Source: an uncultured Alphaproteobacteria bacterium
GTDB taxonomy: Bacteria; Pseudomonadota; Alphaproteobacteria; SP197
Length of the DNA: 64,000 nucleotides
Assembly: GCA_943787175.1 (NCBI GenBank)
Contig: CALSLK010000006.1
Coordinates: forward strand, 1-64,000
Direction: 5' to 3'
Shown piece by piece: positions 27,406 through 38,458 of this stretch. Position 1 is the first letter of the stretch; each line of letters starts with the position of its first letter. The notes under the pieces were generated by a model, which ran no database searches, was not told where the DNA came from, and was given only the letters and a program-made list of their open reading frames with translations. Made by a program: the position numbers and the translations under genes.

Positions 27406-29290
27406 GACGCCCGTGCCTCGCGCCGGTCCCACCAGGCCTGAAAGGCAACCAGAGTCCAGAGTTGCCATGAGGTGTCGCGTCTGCCGGAGCTGAGATCATC
27501 CCACCACTGCCCGGGGAGATCAGGGCGGAACAGTCCCTGACGTTCCAGCCTGACAGGATCGACAGCACGGCGTGTGAGGTCGGCCAGGGGTCCTGCAAGC
27601 CAGCGATCGATGGGGAGTTCAAAACCCTTCTTGGCGCGACTGAAGATATCGGCAGGCAGCCGGTCGCCAAACGTTTCCTGAAAGATTGCCTTGCCGCGCC
27701 CGCGTTGCAACTTGAACGGGCCGGGCATGGCATTGGCGCAATCGACCACGGCGGGATCAAGGAAGGGCGAGCGTACCTCCAGCGAATTGGCCATGGCGGT
27801 GCGATCCACCTTGGTCAACATGTCGCCTGGCAGCACCGTTCGCTGATCGCCGATCAGCATGGCCGTGATGGGATCCAGCGCGTCCCTGGGGCGGGCGGCA
27901 GCGAAGATGCTCTCGACGCTGGGGGCGTGGCCGGCTGAGTGTACCAAGAGAGCATCGAGCTGGTTTTCGTCTAGCAGACGCGCCAGCCCGGCACGGCGTG
28001 CCACCGCCTCCTTGCCTGCGTGATCGACAAACCGTCGCAGGCGGCGCGCCTTTTCGGTCAGCCTGCCACCCTTGTCATCGGGCAAGTGGCCAGCCGCTGG
28101 TTCGATCACACCACGGCGCAACCAGGCAGGCAGGCGCTGATAGGCCCCGGCGTAAAGTTCGCCCTGATAGAGACGGTAGCCGCCAAAGACCTCGTCGCCA
28201 CCATCACCGGACAAGGCGACCGTGACGTGGCGTCGTGCTTCGCGCGCCAGAATGAAGGACGGCAGGGCCGAGGAATCCGCAAAGGGTTCATCAAGGCCGT
28301 CGAACAGGTCGTCGATGGCGGCCAGCGCATCGGCCGAAGACACCTCGATCTCGGTATGGCGGGTGCCCAGGTGATCGGCGATGGCACGGGCCTGGGGGCG
28401 TTCCTCGTAATAGGCCGGCACATCGGCAAAGCCGACCGTGAACGTGGCAACCTGATCGGAAGCCCGCACCATGGCAGCGGCTACGGCGGCGGAATCCACG
28501 CCCCCGGAGAGGTACGCGCCAACCGGCACGTCGGCGACCATACGCGCGGCAACTGCGCTGTCGAAACGCTGGCACAGGGCATCAGCGGCAGTGGTCTCAA
28601 CCGAATAGGCCGGCAGAGTTTCCGGTTGGACGAACGAGCGGGTCTCGAAGCCCTGACGATCAAACCGGGCGACATGGCCCGGTGACAGGTGGCGCACGCC
28701 CTTGGCAATCGACCAGGGTTCAGGAAGCCAGCGCAGACCGAACAGAAGGCGCAGGGCATCGGGGTCAACTTCGCGCTGCGTTCCTTCGACTTCTTCCAGT
28801 GCCACAAGATCAGAGGCAAGGGCCAGTTGCGAACCAGACAGGGCATAACTCAGCGGCTTTTTGCCGAAGCGGTCACGCGCCAGCGTCAGGGACCCGTCGC
28901 TGCTGTCCCACAGGGCAAAAGCGAACATGCCGTTGAGCCGAGGCAGCATTTCCGTGCCCCAATGGGCCCAGCCGCGAATCAGGACTTCGGTGTCGGAATG
29001 GCCGTTGAAGGTCTCACCCAGAGATTCAAGTTCGGCGCGCAGTTGGGCGTGGTTATAGATTTCACCATTATAGACCAGTGCCAGTGGCCCTGAACCATGG
29101 GCTGATGGCCTGCTGCGGAGAGATCAACAATGGCAAGCCTGGTGTGGCCCAGTGCCGCGTGGTCATCGTACCAGGTTCCGTTATCATCCGGGCCGCGTGC
29201 CTTCAGGCGAGCCACGGCACGATCAAGACGCGGCGCAACCGTACCGCGATCCAGTCCGGCAAGATCAATCAGTCCGGCAATGCCGCACAT
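27402..29290 (-). CDS. asnB: AsnB-type glutamine amidotransferase (asparagine synthetase family) 1, one frameshift
   Basis: Class B asparagine synthetases join an N-terminal Ntn glutaminase (Cys2 in MCGIAGL) to an ATP-pyrophosphatase synthetase domain (LSGGVDSAAVAA, ALSGDGGDEVFGGY). In glycan loci they often amidate sugar carboxylates. The frame breaks near 29085-29092: one missing G would restore PMGSGPLALVYNGEIYN, the expected glutaminase motif. With that base the protein is about 629 aa. It follows the GT2 gene by 1 bp and overlaps the GT4 gene downstream. Confidence 0.85.
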
Positions 29291-29291
29291 A

Positions 29292-30140
29292 TCAGGCCTG
29301 CGCTGCCTTGCGGCGAAGGTGGCTGCGTTTCAGCACGGCCTGGAAGAGCCTTGAAAACGCAGCATCAGGCAACACGCGATGGGCGGCATAAAAGGCAAGC
29401 AGCTTCCACGTGGCGTTGTTCTTGGGCTTGTCTGACCAGGCGCGCATGTGGCCCAGAAAGCCCGAAACGCCATAGGCGTCGGGATGTTTCTTCTGAATCA
29501 CTTGCCAGAGTTGGCCGTGGCGCTGATGCGCGACAGCCTGCAACATGCCGGTGGCCGCGACCCGGTAATGAAACACGGGTTCGGCAAGACAAAGGCCTTC
29601 GGCGCCCGAAAGGCCGAGGCGAATATTGAAATCCCAGTCTTCGTAACCCAGACGCATGGCTTCATCGTAACCACCAACCTTCTGCCAAAGCGCCCTGGGG
29701 ATCAGCATGCAATAGGGCATCTGGTTGGCGACGAGCTGTTCGAACAGGTTCCAGTGCTTTTCCAGCACTGCTTCGTACTGTTCAAAGGCATCGATCCAGG
29801 GAAAGACAAAGGCGTCTTCGCGCCCCTTGATCAGGGCGTGAGCCTTTTCGATATAATCGGGTTCGATCCAGTCATCACAGTCCAGCGGCAGGACATAACG
29901 CCCGGTCGCTTCCTCGTAACCGCGATTGCGGGCCCCCGCCAAACCACGGTTTTCCTGGTGCACGACACGGACATCCCCGGGCAGAGCAGCCAGCGCTTCA
30001 GCAGTTTCCGGCGCGGTCGAACCATCGTTGATAACGATGATCTCCTTGGACGCAAACGTCTGGGCACGCGCGCTTTCCACCGCCTGATCGAGATAGGCAT
30101 GGGCGTTGTAGCAGGGCAGAATGATGGAAACGTCAGGCAT
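29292..30140 (-). CDS. Glycosyltransferase family 2
   Basis: This GT-A enzyme has 282 aa. Motifs are SIILPCYNAHAYLDQAVESA, INDGSTAPET and the DXD-like LDCDDW, with GYEDWDFNIRLGLSGAEG further on. The donor and acceptor are unknown. It overlaps the methyltransferase at 30133 by 8 bp. Confidence 0.9.
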   Translation of the reverse strand: MPDVSIILPCYNAHAYLDQAVESARAQTFASKEIIVINDGSTAPETAEALAALPGDVRVVHQENRGLAGARNRGYEEATGRYVLPLDCDDWIEPDYIEKAHALIKGREDAFVFPWIDAFEQYEAVLEKHWNLFEQLVANQMPYCMLIPRALWQKVGGYDEAMRLGYEDWDFNIRLGLSGAEGLCLAEPVFHYRVAATGMLQAVAHQRHGQLWQVIQKKHPDAYGVSGFLGHMRAWSDKPKNNATWKLLAFYAAHRVLPDAAFSRLFQAVLKRSHLRRKAAQA

Positions 30141-30900
30141 CAGCTGACCGGCAGGCCGCCCAGATTTCGCCCCAGACCGTCTTCATTTCCACGATCTCAA
30201 GGCCGGAAGCAGCAATCTCGGAAGCAAATTCATCAGCCGTGTGCTCGATGAAATGGGTCCGGTCGGAAAAGAAGCCGATACCCAACTCCCGACGCATGGG
30301 GATATGCCAGTGACGTTCGAAAGCCGGGACGCGGATGAGGATCTGATCGGGCTGTTGTGCGGCAATCAGGGAACGCAGAAATCCGACCCGATCCTCGAGA
30401 TGTTCGAGGATGTTGGAGAGCACAACGGTATCCCATGGTCCGTCAGGCAGGCTCTGCGTGGCATCACCTTCAACAAAAGTCAGATTGGGCGGATTGTCAG
30501 CACCGAGCGCCTGGCGGATCAACGGGGCTTCAATGTCGATGCCCTGAACAACGGCCTGCGGCCTGGCCCGTGCGATGGCGCGCGCGACCTCGCCGTAACC
30601 ACAGCCGATGTCGAGAACGCGGGATGTCTCGCCGATCCGCTCGACAAAAAACTCGTGATACCGGGTCAGGCGGTGTTTGGGATGAATGCCATCACCATAG
30701 GCCGTCGCGCGTTCGGCCAGGATCATCTCGAGATCATCCTGAACCCGATAAAGGTTGCGCAAGGCATTGTCTGGGCCGCCGATCCGTGATTCCAGAACCA
30801 GAGACGCAAAGATCAGCTTGTGGCGCAGCCCGGCCGGCACCAGGCCAACCAGAAGCGCCACGGCCTTTGCTCCCGTCAGGGCAACCAATTTGAAACTCAT
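30133..30900 (-). CDS. SAM-dependent methyltransferase (class I)
   Basis: The 255-aa protein carries motif I VLDIGCGYGEVARAIA and a post-motif IDIEAPLIRQALG. A later VVLSNILEHLEDRVGFLRSL segment fits UbiG/Methyltransf_11-type enzymes. The likely role is O- or N-methylation of a glycan sugar, inferred from its location between glycosyltransferases. The start overlaps the next gene upstream by ATGA. Confidence 0.87.
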   Translation of the reverse strand: MSFKLVALTGAKAVALLVGLVPAGLRHKLIFASLVLESRIGGPDNALRNLYRVQDDLEMILAERATAYGDGIHPKHRLTRYHEFFVERIGETSRVLDIGCGYGEVARAIARARPQAVVQGIDIEAPLIRQALGADNPPNLTFVEGDATQSLPDGPWDTVVLSNILEHLEDRVGFLRSLIAAQQPDQILIRVPAFERHWHIPMRRELGIGFFSDRTHFIEHTADEFASEIAASGLEIVEMKTVWGEIWAACRSADA

Positions 30901-32009
30901 GCGCGTTGCTCCAGCAATTGGGTGAACACCGTGCGGTGACGGTCAATCCAGAGGGTGAGATCGTACCGTTCTACAGCACGCTTCCTGGCCGCATGCGCCT
31001 GAACTTCCCAGCTCTGCGCCGCTACGCGCATAGCCGCCGTCAGATCGGACACTTCCGGCCATACCATGGTGTCGAAGTTCTCTTCGCAGTCCAGCGGCCA
31101 GCCCGCCTCATCACCGACCAGCTCGGGCACGCCGCCCGTCGCCGAATAGATCACGGGAAGGCCGCAGGCCAGGGCCTCCAGCACCGTGTTGGGACAGGGA
31201 TCGTTCGGTTTGGTCATGACGATAGATGTCGGCGGAGCGAAAGACGCTCCGGCGCCTGGTCCTGATCATAAGGCCCCGGTGAACGTGACCGCATCGGCCA
31301 GTCCCAGCCGGGTGATCACGTCATCGGCGCTGTGCTGCCGGCTCGCCGTCGTCGAGCGGCCCCGCAACAACCAGGCGCGCATCGGCCCCTTCCGCCCGTC
31401 AGCCGGGCAAGCCCTTCGAGGGCATCTCCGATCCGCCGGTAGAGATGGTGATGCTCGATCTTTCCCGCAACCAGAAAGGTGACCGGGCGCTCCGGGCGGT
31501 CGTCACCCAGCGGCGCGAAGCGCCCGGTATCGACCGCGTTGTTGAGCACCTCGCCGGGCCCCTCACGCTCGCCCAGAAACCGGTCGGCGCAGCGCCGGCA
31601 GAAGTCGCTTTGCCAGAAGACGTGGTCGGCCATGTGGTAGGCCGCCGCCATCTCGGCGTTCTTGGCGCGCCAGTCCCCGTCGAACCAGGCCTGGTAGAAG
31701 ACGCCGTTCTGGTTGAGCACCATGGGTACCTTGCGGCGCTTCAGACGCCCCAGGGTGGTGCGGGTCAGATAGGGCGTGTTGCTCAGCAGGTAAACCAGGT
31801 TGTAGCCCCGGCGATCCTGGGGGAAATGCTCCTGGAGCCGGGCAACCTTGACCAGCGGCCCGCCCCCCGATCCTGCCACGCGCGCCACCGTAGAAGACGC
31901 GCGGCAACCCGGCCCGGCGGCGCGCCGTGAAGCTGGTCTCCACCGCCAGAGCCGCACGGTAGCCCCGGCGCGCAAGGCGCTTCCGCAGGGGATCGCGTTT
32001 CCCCGCCAT
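30897..32009 (-). CDS. Glycosyltransferase family 4, frameshifted
   Basis: From ATG at 32009 (MAGKRDPLRKRLARRGYRAA) the coding sequence shifts frame near 31870, 31400 and 31225. The pieces are GYNLVYLLSNTPYLTRTTLG and VLNQNGVFYQAWFDGDWRAK, then VTFLVAGKIEHHHLYRRIGD, then MTKPNDPCPNTVLEALACGL with PVIYSATGGVPELVGD. Together they give a GT4 enzyme of about 370 aa. Single-base changes restore it, so the breaks may be sequence error. It begins 8 bp after the upstream GT4 gene. Confidence 0.7.
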
Positions 32010-32017
32010 GGCCTGGT

Positions 32018-33140
32018 TCAGAGCTCCGCCATCAGCGGCTGATAGACCTGCGACCAGTGTGCGTCGGCCACCACCTGCCAGTCGCAGGACAGACACCCGT
32101 TCGCGCGCTGCCTTCAGGACCACGCTCGGGCGCGGGCCGGTCCAGTGCGGCAAGTGCTGCCGTTGCGATGGCGTCGGGCTCCACCGGCGCGAGCCAGCCG
32201 GTCACACCTTCTTCGATCAGATCGGGCCCCATGCCCACCGGCGTCGAGACCACCGGGACGTGGCTCGCCATGCTTTCCATCAGCCCCATGGGCCCGCCCT
32301 CCTCTCTGGAGGTCACGAGATAGATGTCGAGGGCATGATAGGCCGACTTCAGTTCGGCATAGTCCTTCAGATAATCGTGGCTGAACGGAATGCCCCGTCT
32401 TCTCCAGCTCGGCCTTGACGTAGCCCCTGCGCCGGGCCGGTCAGCAGGACATGGACCGGTTTGTGACGGGCAATTTCAGCAACAGAGGCAACCAGGATAT
32501 CGGGGCCCTTGACCGGTTTGGGTTCCATACCGTCACCCCAACCCACACCGTCTTTCTGGAAACTGCCGATGGCGATGGCGCCGTCTGGGATACCGAACCG
32601 CTCACGGGCAAGGCGACGCTCGTCACCAGCCGGAGGACGAAAGAGGGTCGTGTCGGTCCCGATCGGAATCTGGACCAGTTTGTCGGCAGGCACACCCCAG
32701 CCGGCCAGCCGGTCCATCAGGATGCCGTTCGACGCCACGATCCGTCCGAGGTTCGGTACGCTTTTGAGAAACTGGTCGATATGGCGGGCAATGTCGGGGC
32801 CGTCCTCTGGTTTGCCGTGGAAAAACGACGTGACATAACGGTTTGAGCCCGACATGAACGGTGTCCACGCACACCACATATATTGCGAGCCAAAGTGCAC
32901 CACCCGCTTTGACGCACCTGATGCGTTGAGTGTGAGGCAAACCTTGCCTGGGTGGTTGCGCTCGATTCCTTCCTGAATACCGGTGCCAACACGCCGTATG
33001 GCCCAATCCTGTTCCTCGATAACAAAGTGCACCGGGGCCGGGTCAACCGGGCGCAAACCGGTTTTGGCACCAGCACGGGCCAGAAAAGCCGTACCGCCGC
33101 GCGCGACGGGTCGGATAATCTGTTTGAGTTGTTCGATCAC
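32018..33140 (-). CDS. Glycosyltransferase family 4, frameshifted
   Basis: The first 240 residues are in one frame, including VHFGSQYMWCAWTPFMSGSN, GRIVASNGILMDRLAGWGVP and IGSFQKDGVGWGDG. After an indel near 32420 the next frame gives KSAYHALDIYLVTSREEGGP and SHVPVVSTPVGMGPDLIEEG. After another near 32100 the third gives WSQVYQPLMAEL and a stop at 32018. The reconstructed protein is about 370 aa with a normal GT4 donor half. It overlaps gmd by ATGA. Confidence 0.72.
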
Positions 33141-34105
33141 GATGCGGGCAACGCATCGCGTTCAGCAGCGACCATGGCTTCGACCACATCCGGCATGGTC
33201 CTGGCTGCACGCCAGCCCAGCACATCGGCCGCCTTGGAGGGATCACCAGACGAGACCGAAAGATCGGAAGGACGCATCAGGGCCGGGTCGCTGTCGACGT
33301 GATCGCGCCAATCAAGATCAACGCTGGAAAAGGCATGGGCGACAAAGTCCTGCAGCGTGTGAGTCTTGCCGGTCGCAACAACGTAATCGGTTGCCGCGTC
33401 CTGCTGGAGCATGCGCCACATGGCATCAACATATTCAGGCGCCCAGCCCCAGTCGCGCGCAATGGCGATGTTGCCCAGCTTCAGACGTTCGCCAGAACCC
33501 GCAGCAATACGGCAGGCCGACCCGACAATCTTGCGCGTCACGAAACGTGCCGGCCGCAGGGGGGATTCATGGTTGAAGAGAATGCCCGAGCACGCAAAGA
33601 GACCGTAGCTTTCCCGATAGTTCGCGACCGCCCAGAAGGCAGCTGATTTCGCCACGCCATAGGGGCTGCGTGGCCGGAATGCGGTGGTTTCATCGGCCGG
33701 AACACCATCGGTATTGCCAAAGCAATCCGATGAGCAGGCGTTGTAGAAGCGCATGTCGCCGCCAACCACGCGCATGGTCTCGAGCATGTTGAAGGTGCCA
33801 AGCGTGATGCTCTGGAGCGTTTCAGCAGGTTCATCAAAGGAAAGGCCCACCGAGGACTGGCCCGAGAGATTGAAGATTTCATCGGGCTGAACCCGTTCAA
33901 CAACCTGGAACACACTGCGGAAATCGGTGGGTGTGGCCGAATGCAACGTGACCTGGTCGCGCAGACCCAACCGGTCCAGGTTTTCGAACCGGTTGCTCTC
34001 GGCATCGCGCGAGGCGCCGTGCACCTCATAGCCACGGGCCTGCAGAAACTGGGCCAGATAGGCTCCGTCCTGGCCGCTGACGCCAAAGATCAAGGCTCGT
34101 GTCAT
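33137..34105 (-). CDS. gmd: GDP-mannose 4,6-dehydratase-like SDR enzyme
   Basis: This is an extended short-chain dehydrogenase of 322 aa. The NAD(P) motif is IFGVSGQDGAYLAQFLQARG, close to Gmd, and the active-site S..YxxxK is SPYGVAKSAA. FNHESPLRPARFVTRKIVGS and RDWGWAPEYVDAMW are Gmd-like signatures. Gmd converts GDP-mannose to GDP-4-keto-6-deoxymannose for deoxyhexose synthesis. I chose ATG at 34105, which overlaps the upstream methyltransferase stop by ATGA, over a longer frame to 34699. A related substrate is possible. Confidence 0.87.
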   Translation of the reverse strand: MTRALIFGVSGQDGAYLAQFLQARGYEVHGASRDAESNRFENLDRLGLRDQVTLHSATPTDFRSVFQVVERVQPDEIFNLSGQSSVGLSFDEPAETLQSITLGTFNMLETMRVVGGDMRFYNACSSDCFGNTDGVPADETTAFRPRSPYGVAKSAAFWAVANYRESYGLFACSGILFNHESPLRPARFVTRKIVGSACRIAAGSGERLKLGNIAIARDWGWAPEYVDAMWRMLQQDAATDYVVATGKTHTLQDFVAHAFSSVDLDWRDHVDSDPALMRPSDLSVSSGDPSKAADVLGWRAARTMPDVVEAMVAAERDALPAS

Positions 34106-34891
34106 GTGCTGTTGCCTGCCCTTTCGATCACGACATAGCTGGTCGGCATGATCGGCAGAAGCCGGTCGACAGCCAACGCGAAGACGGTAAGCCTGCCGAA
34201 AAGATCCGGCCACCGCTTGCGCAGATTGATATGCAGCAGGATCTCCGGCACGGCAATCACAAGCGTGTGGAGCATCAGGCTTCCGGGTCCGCCCACGGCA
34301 ATGACGCGCGTCTGTTTCATGGGGAACCGCACCTTGAGCGCGCTGCGATGATAATGCCGGTAACCATGCCAGAGATAGGCAAGCAGCGCCCAGCCACCGG
34401 GAACCACGTGCACCTGCATGCCACCAGGCTTCAGTGCACCACGCAACGCGCGAGAAGCGCGGTATCATTGGGGATGTGCTCGAGTGCGGAGAACGAAAAC
34501 ACGAGATCAGGCGCCCCCAGATCAACTGTGTGAGCGTCCCCCATCTCGAACGACTGGAGAGGTCTGGAAAATCCGCCTCGCGATCGAACCTGTCATCGAT
34601 GTCGACCCCGAGATAGGTGCCTGAAAGGCCGGCGGCAATGAAGTGCCTGCGGGCAAGGCCGCTGCCACAACCAACATCCAGCACGGCAATAGGATGCACG
34701 GAAAGGGCGCCAAGTTCCTGCTCGATGACCTGATCGGAGACCAGACGCGAGGGTGATCCATGCCAGGTCCGCGCGCGCGCGCGGGTCTGCGCATTGGCCG
34801 CAACCCGTTCGACCGTGAGCCCGGTGAAACATCCCAGCGACGTTGCGCGCTGTGTTCACACCAGCCAGCGCAGACGGTTGCCCACGCTCAT
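34102..34891 (-). CDS. SAM-dependent methyltransferase, frameshifted
   Basis: Motif I VLDVGCGSGLARRHFI and the acidic YLGVDIDDRFDREADFPDL are in one frame. The frame shifts near 34560 and again near 34440, after which LKPGGMQVHVVPGGWALLAY leads to the stop. The start may be ATG at 34891 (MSVGNRLRWLV), but a TGA follows 11 codons on, so one more error or a later start is required. It is a class I methyltransferase of about 260 aa by reconstruction. Confidence 0.6.
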
Positions 34892-34989
34892 GGCACCGTC
34901 CCCGACAGCTCAGTCATGTGGAGACTGGCCTTTGGTGAGCGGGTACTGTATCGCCACAATGTCTGAACCACACCTGATCGGGATTGCCC

Positions 34990-35738
34990 ATGCTTCTCTA
35001 CCGTGCCCTTGATCTTCCCGTCGCGTGATCCGTAAACTGACCAACGACCGACGTGACTACCGGCTCTATATGTTCGAGCATCTCCAGACGCTATCTGGGC
35101 GGCAAGACGCCCTCCTCGATCCTGGAAATCGGCCCCCGTGACGGTGTCGACAGCGAACGACTCCTGACACTTGGGCCCGATCGCATGGTCAGGCCGAACT
35201 GCCCCACGCCAAGGAGCTTCTGGAGGCCGATCTGGCCGGTCGTGGCATTCTCGACAAGATCGACATCCGTTACGGCAACATCATGTATGACGATGTTCTG
35301 GCCGATGCCGTCCCGTTCGATCTGATCTGGTGCGCGGGTGTCCTCTACCACAACCCCGAACAGCTGCGCATGATCGCGCGCCTCTACGACTGGCTGGCGC
35401 CGGGCGGCACGCTGGTGCTGGAAACCGCGACGGCGCGACGGTTCCTCGACGCGCGGCCAGAAGTGCGTCGAGATCTGGCACAACGTGCCCAAGGCGGTCC
35501 AGAACCGGCACCATCTCAGCCACCACATCACCCACCTGCCCTCGATCAGCGCGGTCGATGCCTGGCTGTCGCCATGGTGGGGTTCAGCAAGATCGAGCAC
35601 TCGCCCTGTCACGCGCGCCAGTCCTTTGCGCTGTCGCGCGTGCGCGGCGCCTTTGTCTGCCAGCGCAGTCACGATGCGGTCGAAGGGGCCTATTACTCGC
35701 ATACCGACGAAAACTATCCGATTGGCCGGGCATCTTGA
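34990..35738 (+). CDS. SAM-dependent methyltransferase on the opposite strand, frameshifted
   Basis: It is the only + strand gene in the glycan locus and diverges from the gene at 34891 across about 98 bp. The ATG at 34990 gives MLLYRALDLPV; a one-base shift continues as VIRKLTNDRRDYRLYMFEHL, and another gives SSILEIGPRDGVDSERLL (motif I). Further pieces are FDLIWCAGVLYHNPEQLRMI and LAPGGTLVLETATARRFLD. At least three indels are needed. Its 3' end runs into the convergent methyltransferase at 35714. Confidence 0.6.
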
Positions 35739-36572
35739 GCGTCTGATTCCAGCGGCCGCCGCGCCGTGGCCATCAGCATGTGGGCAAAGACGCCGCCGGG
35801 CACGACAGGGGCGATGACAGCCGAGAGTGCCTTGGTGAGGAACCATTCATAAGACATACCGAATTCGTGGTGCAGGCTGCGCAGGACGCCCTGGCGTTTG
35901 TGCAACGGTTTGACCTGCAGCACTTCAAAACCTTCGCGTGAGAGTTCTGCTGCCAGCTCGGCACGGGTCAGACGCCACTGGTAGAAGCGGCGCTCGAGAT
36001 CGGGTTCAGAGACCCTGCCAACACGGCTCAACGCCGCCTTGGTCGCCATGCGCAGATTATCGAACGGCACCGTGATGTAGAGATGGCCACCGGGCTTGAG
36101 CACCCGGAATGCCTCACGGATGCAGGGGCCCAGTCCTTCTTCAAAGTGCTCGAAAACACCCCAGGAGAAATAGACATCGGCACTGGCGTCTTCGGCATCC
36201 ATGGCGCGGATGTCGCCCCACGGCAAAGGAAGCATCCGGGAACCGTTCGTTCAGGATGGCGATTGTCTCGCGGCTGATGTCGAGACCCAGGGCATCAAAA
36301 CCACGTTCCTGGAAATGCACGATCCAGTCGCCAAGACCGCAACCGCCGTCCACGATGCGTGCACCCTGCGGCAGGCTGTCGAGCACCGGAGCCATCATCT
36401 TGTATTCCGGTTTGGTCGGAATTTTGGCGAGCAGATCCTTGCGTGCACCCTGTTGGCGCCACACGTCGGTCCAGTACTTCTCGACGAAGTCTGGTTCGGC
36501 GAGGCCATGAAACTGCCGACCGTCGATGAAATCCTTACGCATCGCTACATTCTGCCTTTCAGGTAAAGCCAT
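35714..36572 (-). CDS. SAM-dependent methyltransferase, one frameshift
   Basis: Motif I is IVDGGCGLGDWIVHF and motif II ALGLDISRETIAIL. After an indel near 36230 the other frame continues with SADVYFSWGVFEHFEEG and LKPGGHLYITVPFDNLRMAT. With one base corrected the protein is about 285 aa. The start is ATG at 36572, overlapping the asnB2 stop by 14 bp, or ATG at 36542. The fold is clear; the acceptor sugar is unknown. Confidence 0.75.
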
Positions 36573-38448
36573 GGCGGTCGCGCCACGCTTCGAACATCAC
36601 CACGGTCCACAAAGCATTGGCCCAGCGGTTGCTGCCGGCCTGGTGACGGTCCCAGATCTTGCGGAGTTCTTTGGCGTCGAAGAAACCAGCCTCTTCGATC
36701 CGTTGTGATTCGATCAGGTTTGCCGCCCAGTCCTTCAGCGGACCACGCAGCCAATATCCGACCGGAACGGAAAACCCGCGTTTGGGTCGATCAAAGTGAT
36801 GGGACGGCACATGACGGTCCAGAATCTGGCGCAACGGCCATTTGCCGCGTCCGTCCCGTTGCATGATCGAACGCGGCAGGCGAAAGGCCAGTTCGACTAC
36901 GCGGTGGTCAAGAATGGGGGACCGCGCCTCCAGACTGACTGCCATGGAGGCGCGATCGACTTTGGTCAGGATGTCGTCATGCAGGAAACCTGCAACATCG
37001 ATCACCTGCATACGTGTCATCAGGTCGGGCACGTCGTGCTTCAGACTGGTATCCCAGATGAGCCCTGCGGGCTCGCGGCCATCACAAGCCAGTCTGGTTG
37101 GTTGCTGCCATGCACTGAGCGTGTGGCGGTAGATGCCCTCTGGCGTGGCTTCACCAATCACCGCGCCGTAATGACCCAGGCTGTCACCCCGGCCGCCCGA
37201 CCAGGAGAGGCCGCGCATCAACGCGGCAACCGGACGGCGCAACAGACGCGGCCAGGTAGCGATGCGATCCCAGGTCTGCTGGGTCCAGGCGTAACGCGAA
37301 TAACCGGCAAATATCTCATCACCGCCGTCTCCACTGAGCGCCACGGTGACGTGCTCGCGCGCCAGTTTACTGACGAGGTAGGTCGCAATCGACGATGCAT
37401 CAGCGAACGGTTCATCAGCATGGCCTACAACTGTATCCAGGCTGTCGATTGCGCGGGTGGGGTCCAGCCGCAGTTCGTGATGACTTGTTCCCAGATGCTG
37501 CGAAACCTTCTTTGCGTAATCACCTTCGTTCCAACCCTCTTCATCAAAAGAGATGCAGAACGTGTTGACGGGCTGTTCGCTCTCTTCCTGCATCAGCGCA
37601 ACAATCAGGGATGAATCGATCCCGCCTGAGAGGAAGGCACCCAGGGGAACATCAGAGATCATGCGCTCCCGCACAGCCACACCCAGGGCATCAGCGACCG
37701 CATCAACGGCATCATCGTCATTGGCAGCCATGGGAGTGTTCAGCCCGTTCATGGCGATGGTGCGGACATCCCAGTAGCGCATTTCCTGGGCCTGGTCGGA
37801 AGCCGTGAAGGTCAGCATAGTGCCGGGTTCAAGCTTGTGCACTCCCTGGAGAATGGAGCGCGGCGCGGGAACACAGGCGTGACGCAGATAGAGACAGAGC
37901 GCATCCCGGTCGATCGCACGCGGCGTGGTTTCAAGCTTGAGCAAGGCCGTCATTTCCGAAGCAAAGGCAAGCCGTCCGCCCGCGCTGGTCCAGTAGAGGG
38001 GCTTCTTGCCCAGGCGGTCACGCGCCAGAAGCATGGTGGCCTCGCGCGTATCCCACAGAGCAAAGGCGAACATGCCTGCCGCCTGCTCCAAGACACGCTC
38101 GACTCCCCAAAGGGCGATGGCTTCGAGAAGAATTTCGGTATCGCTATGGCCGCGGAAGGTGACGCCATCGGCGCGCAGGTCCTCGGCCATGCTGCGATGG
38201 TTGTAGATCTCGCCGTTGTAACTCAGCACATAACGCCCGCATGCACTGACCATGGGCTGATGACCGGCGGGGCTGAGGTCGATGATCGCCAGGCGACGCT
38301 GTCCCAGGGTCGCGCGATCATCCGACCAGATGCCGGAGTCATCGGGGCCGCGATGAATCAGCGCATCGCTCATGGCCTGGACCGCACGTTCACGCGCATC
38401 CGGTGCCATCGAGGCGGACCAGTCGACCATGCCGGCGAGACCACACAT
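36559..38448 (-). CDS. asnB: AsnB-type glutamine amidotransferase (asparagine synthetase family) 2
   Basis: This is an intact 629-aa paralogue of the protein at 27402. It starts MCGLAGMVDW with Cys2 as the glutaminase nucleophile. Further motifs are HRGPDDSGIW, LSYNGEIYNHRSMAEDL, the PP-loop LSGGIDSSLIVAL and ALSGDGGDEIFAGY. I chose the ATG at 38448 because Cys2 must follow the initiator Met. In this setting amidation of a uronic acid or a related glycan carboxylate is more likely than free asparagine synthesis; that is inference. Confidence 0.92.
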   Translation of the reverse strand: MCGLAGMVDWSASMAPDARERAVQAMSDALIHRGPDDSGIWSDDRATLGQRRLAIIDLSPAGHQPMVSACGRYVLSYNGEIYNHRSMAEDLRADGVTFRGHSDTEILLEAIALWGVERVLEQAAGMFAFALWDTREATMLLARDRLGKKPLYWTSAGGRLAFASEMTALLKLETTPRAIDRDALCLYLRHACVPAPRSILQGVHKLEPGTMLTFTASDQAQEMRYWDVRTIAMNGLNTPMAANDDDAVDAVADALGVAVRERMISDVPLGAFLSGGIDSSLIVALMQEESEQPVNTFCISFDEEGWNEGDYAKKVSQHLGTSHHELRLDPTRAIDSLDTVVGHADEPFADASSIATYLVSKLAREHVTVALSGDGGDEIFAGYSRYAWTQQTWDRIATWPRLLRRPVAALMRGLSWSGGRGDSLGHYGAVIGEATPEGIYRHTLSAWQQPTRLACDGREPAGLIWDTSLKHDVPDLMTRMQVIDVAGFLHDDILTKVDRASMAVSLEARSPILDHRVVELAFRLPRSIMQRDGRGKWPLRQILDRHVPSHHFDRPKRGFSVPVGYWLRGPLKDWAANLIESQRIEEAGFFDAKELRKIWDRHQAGSNRWANALWTVVMFEAWRDRHGFT

Positions 38449-38458
38449 CAGATGTTGC

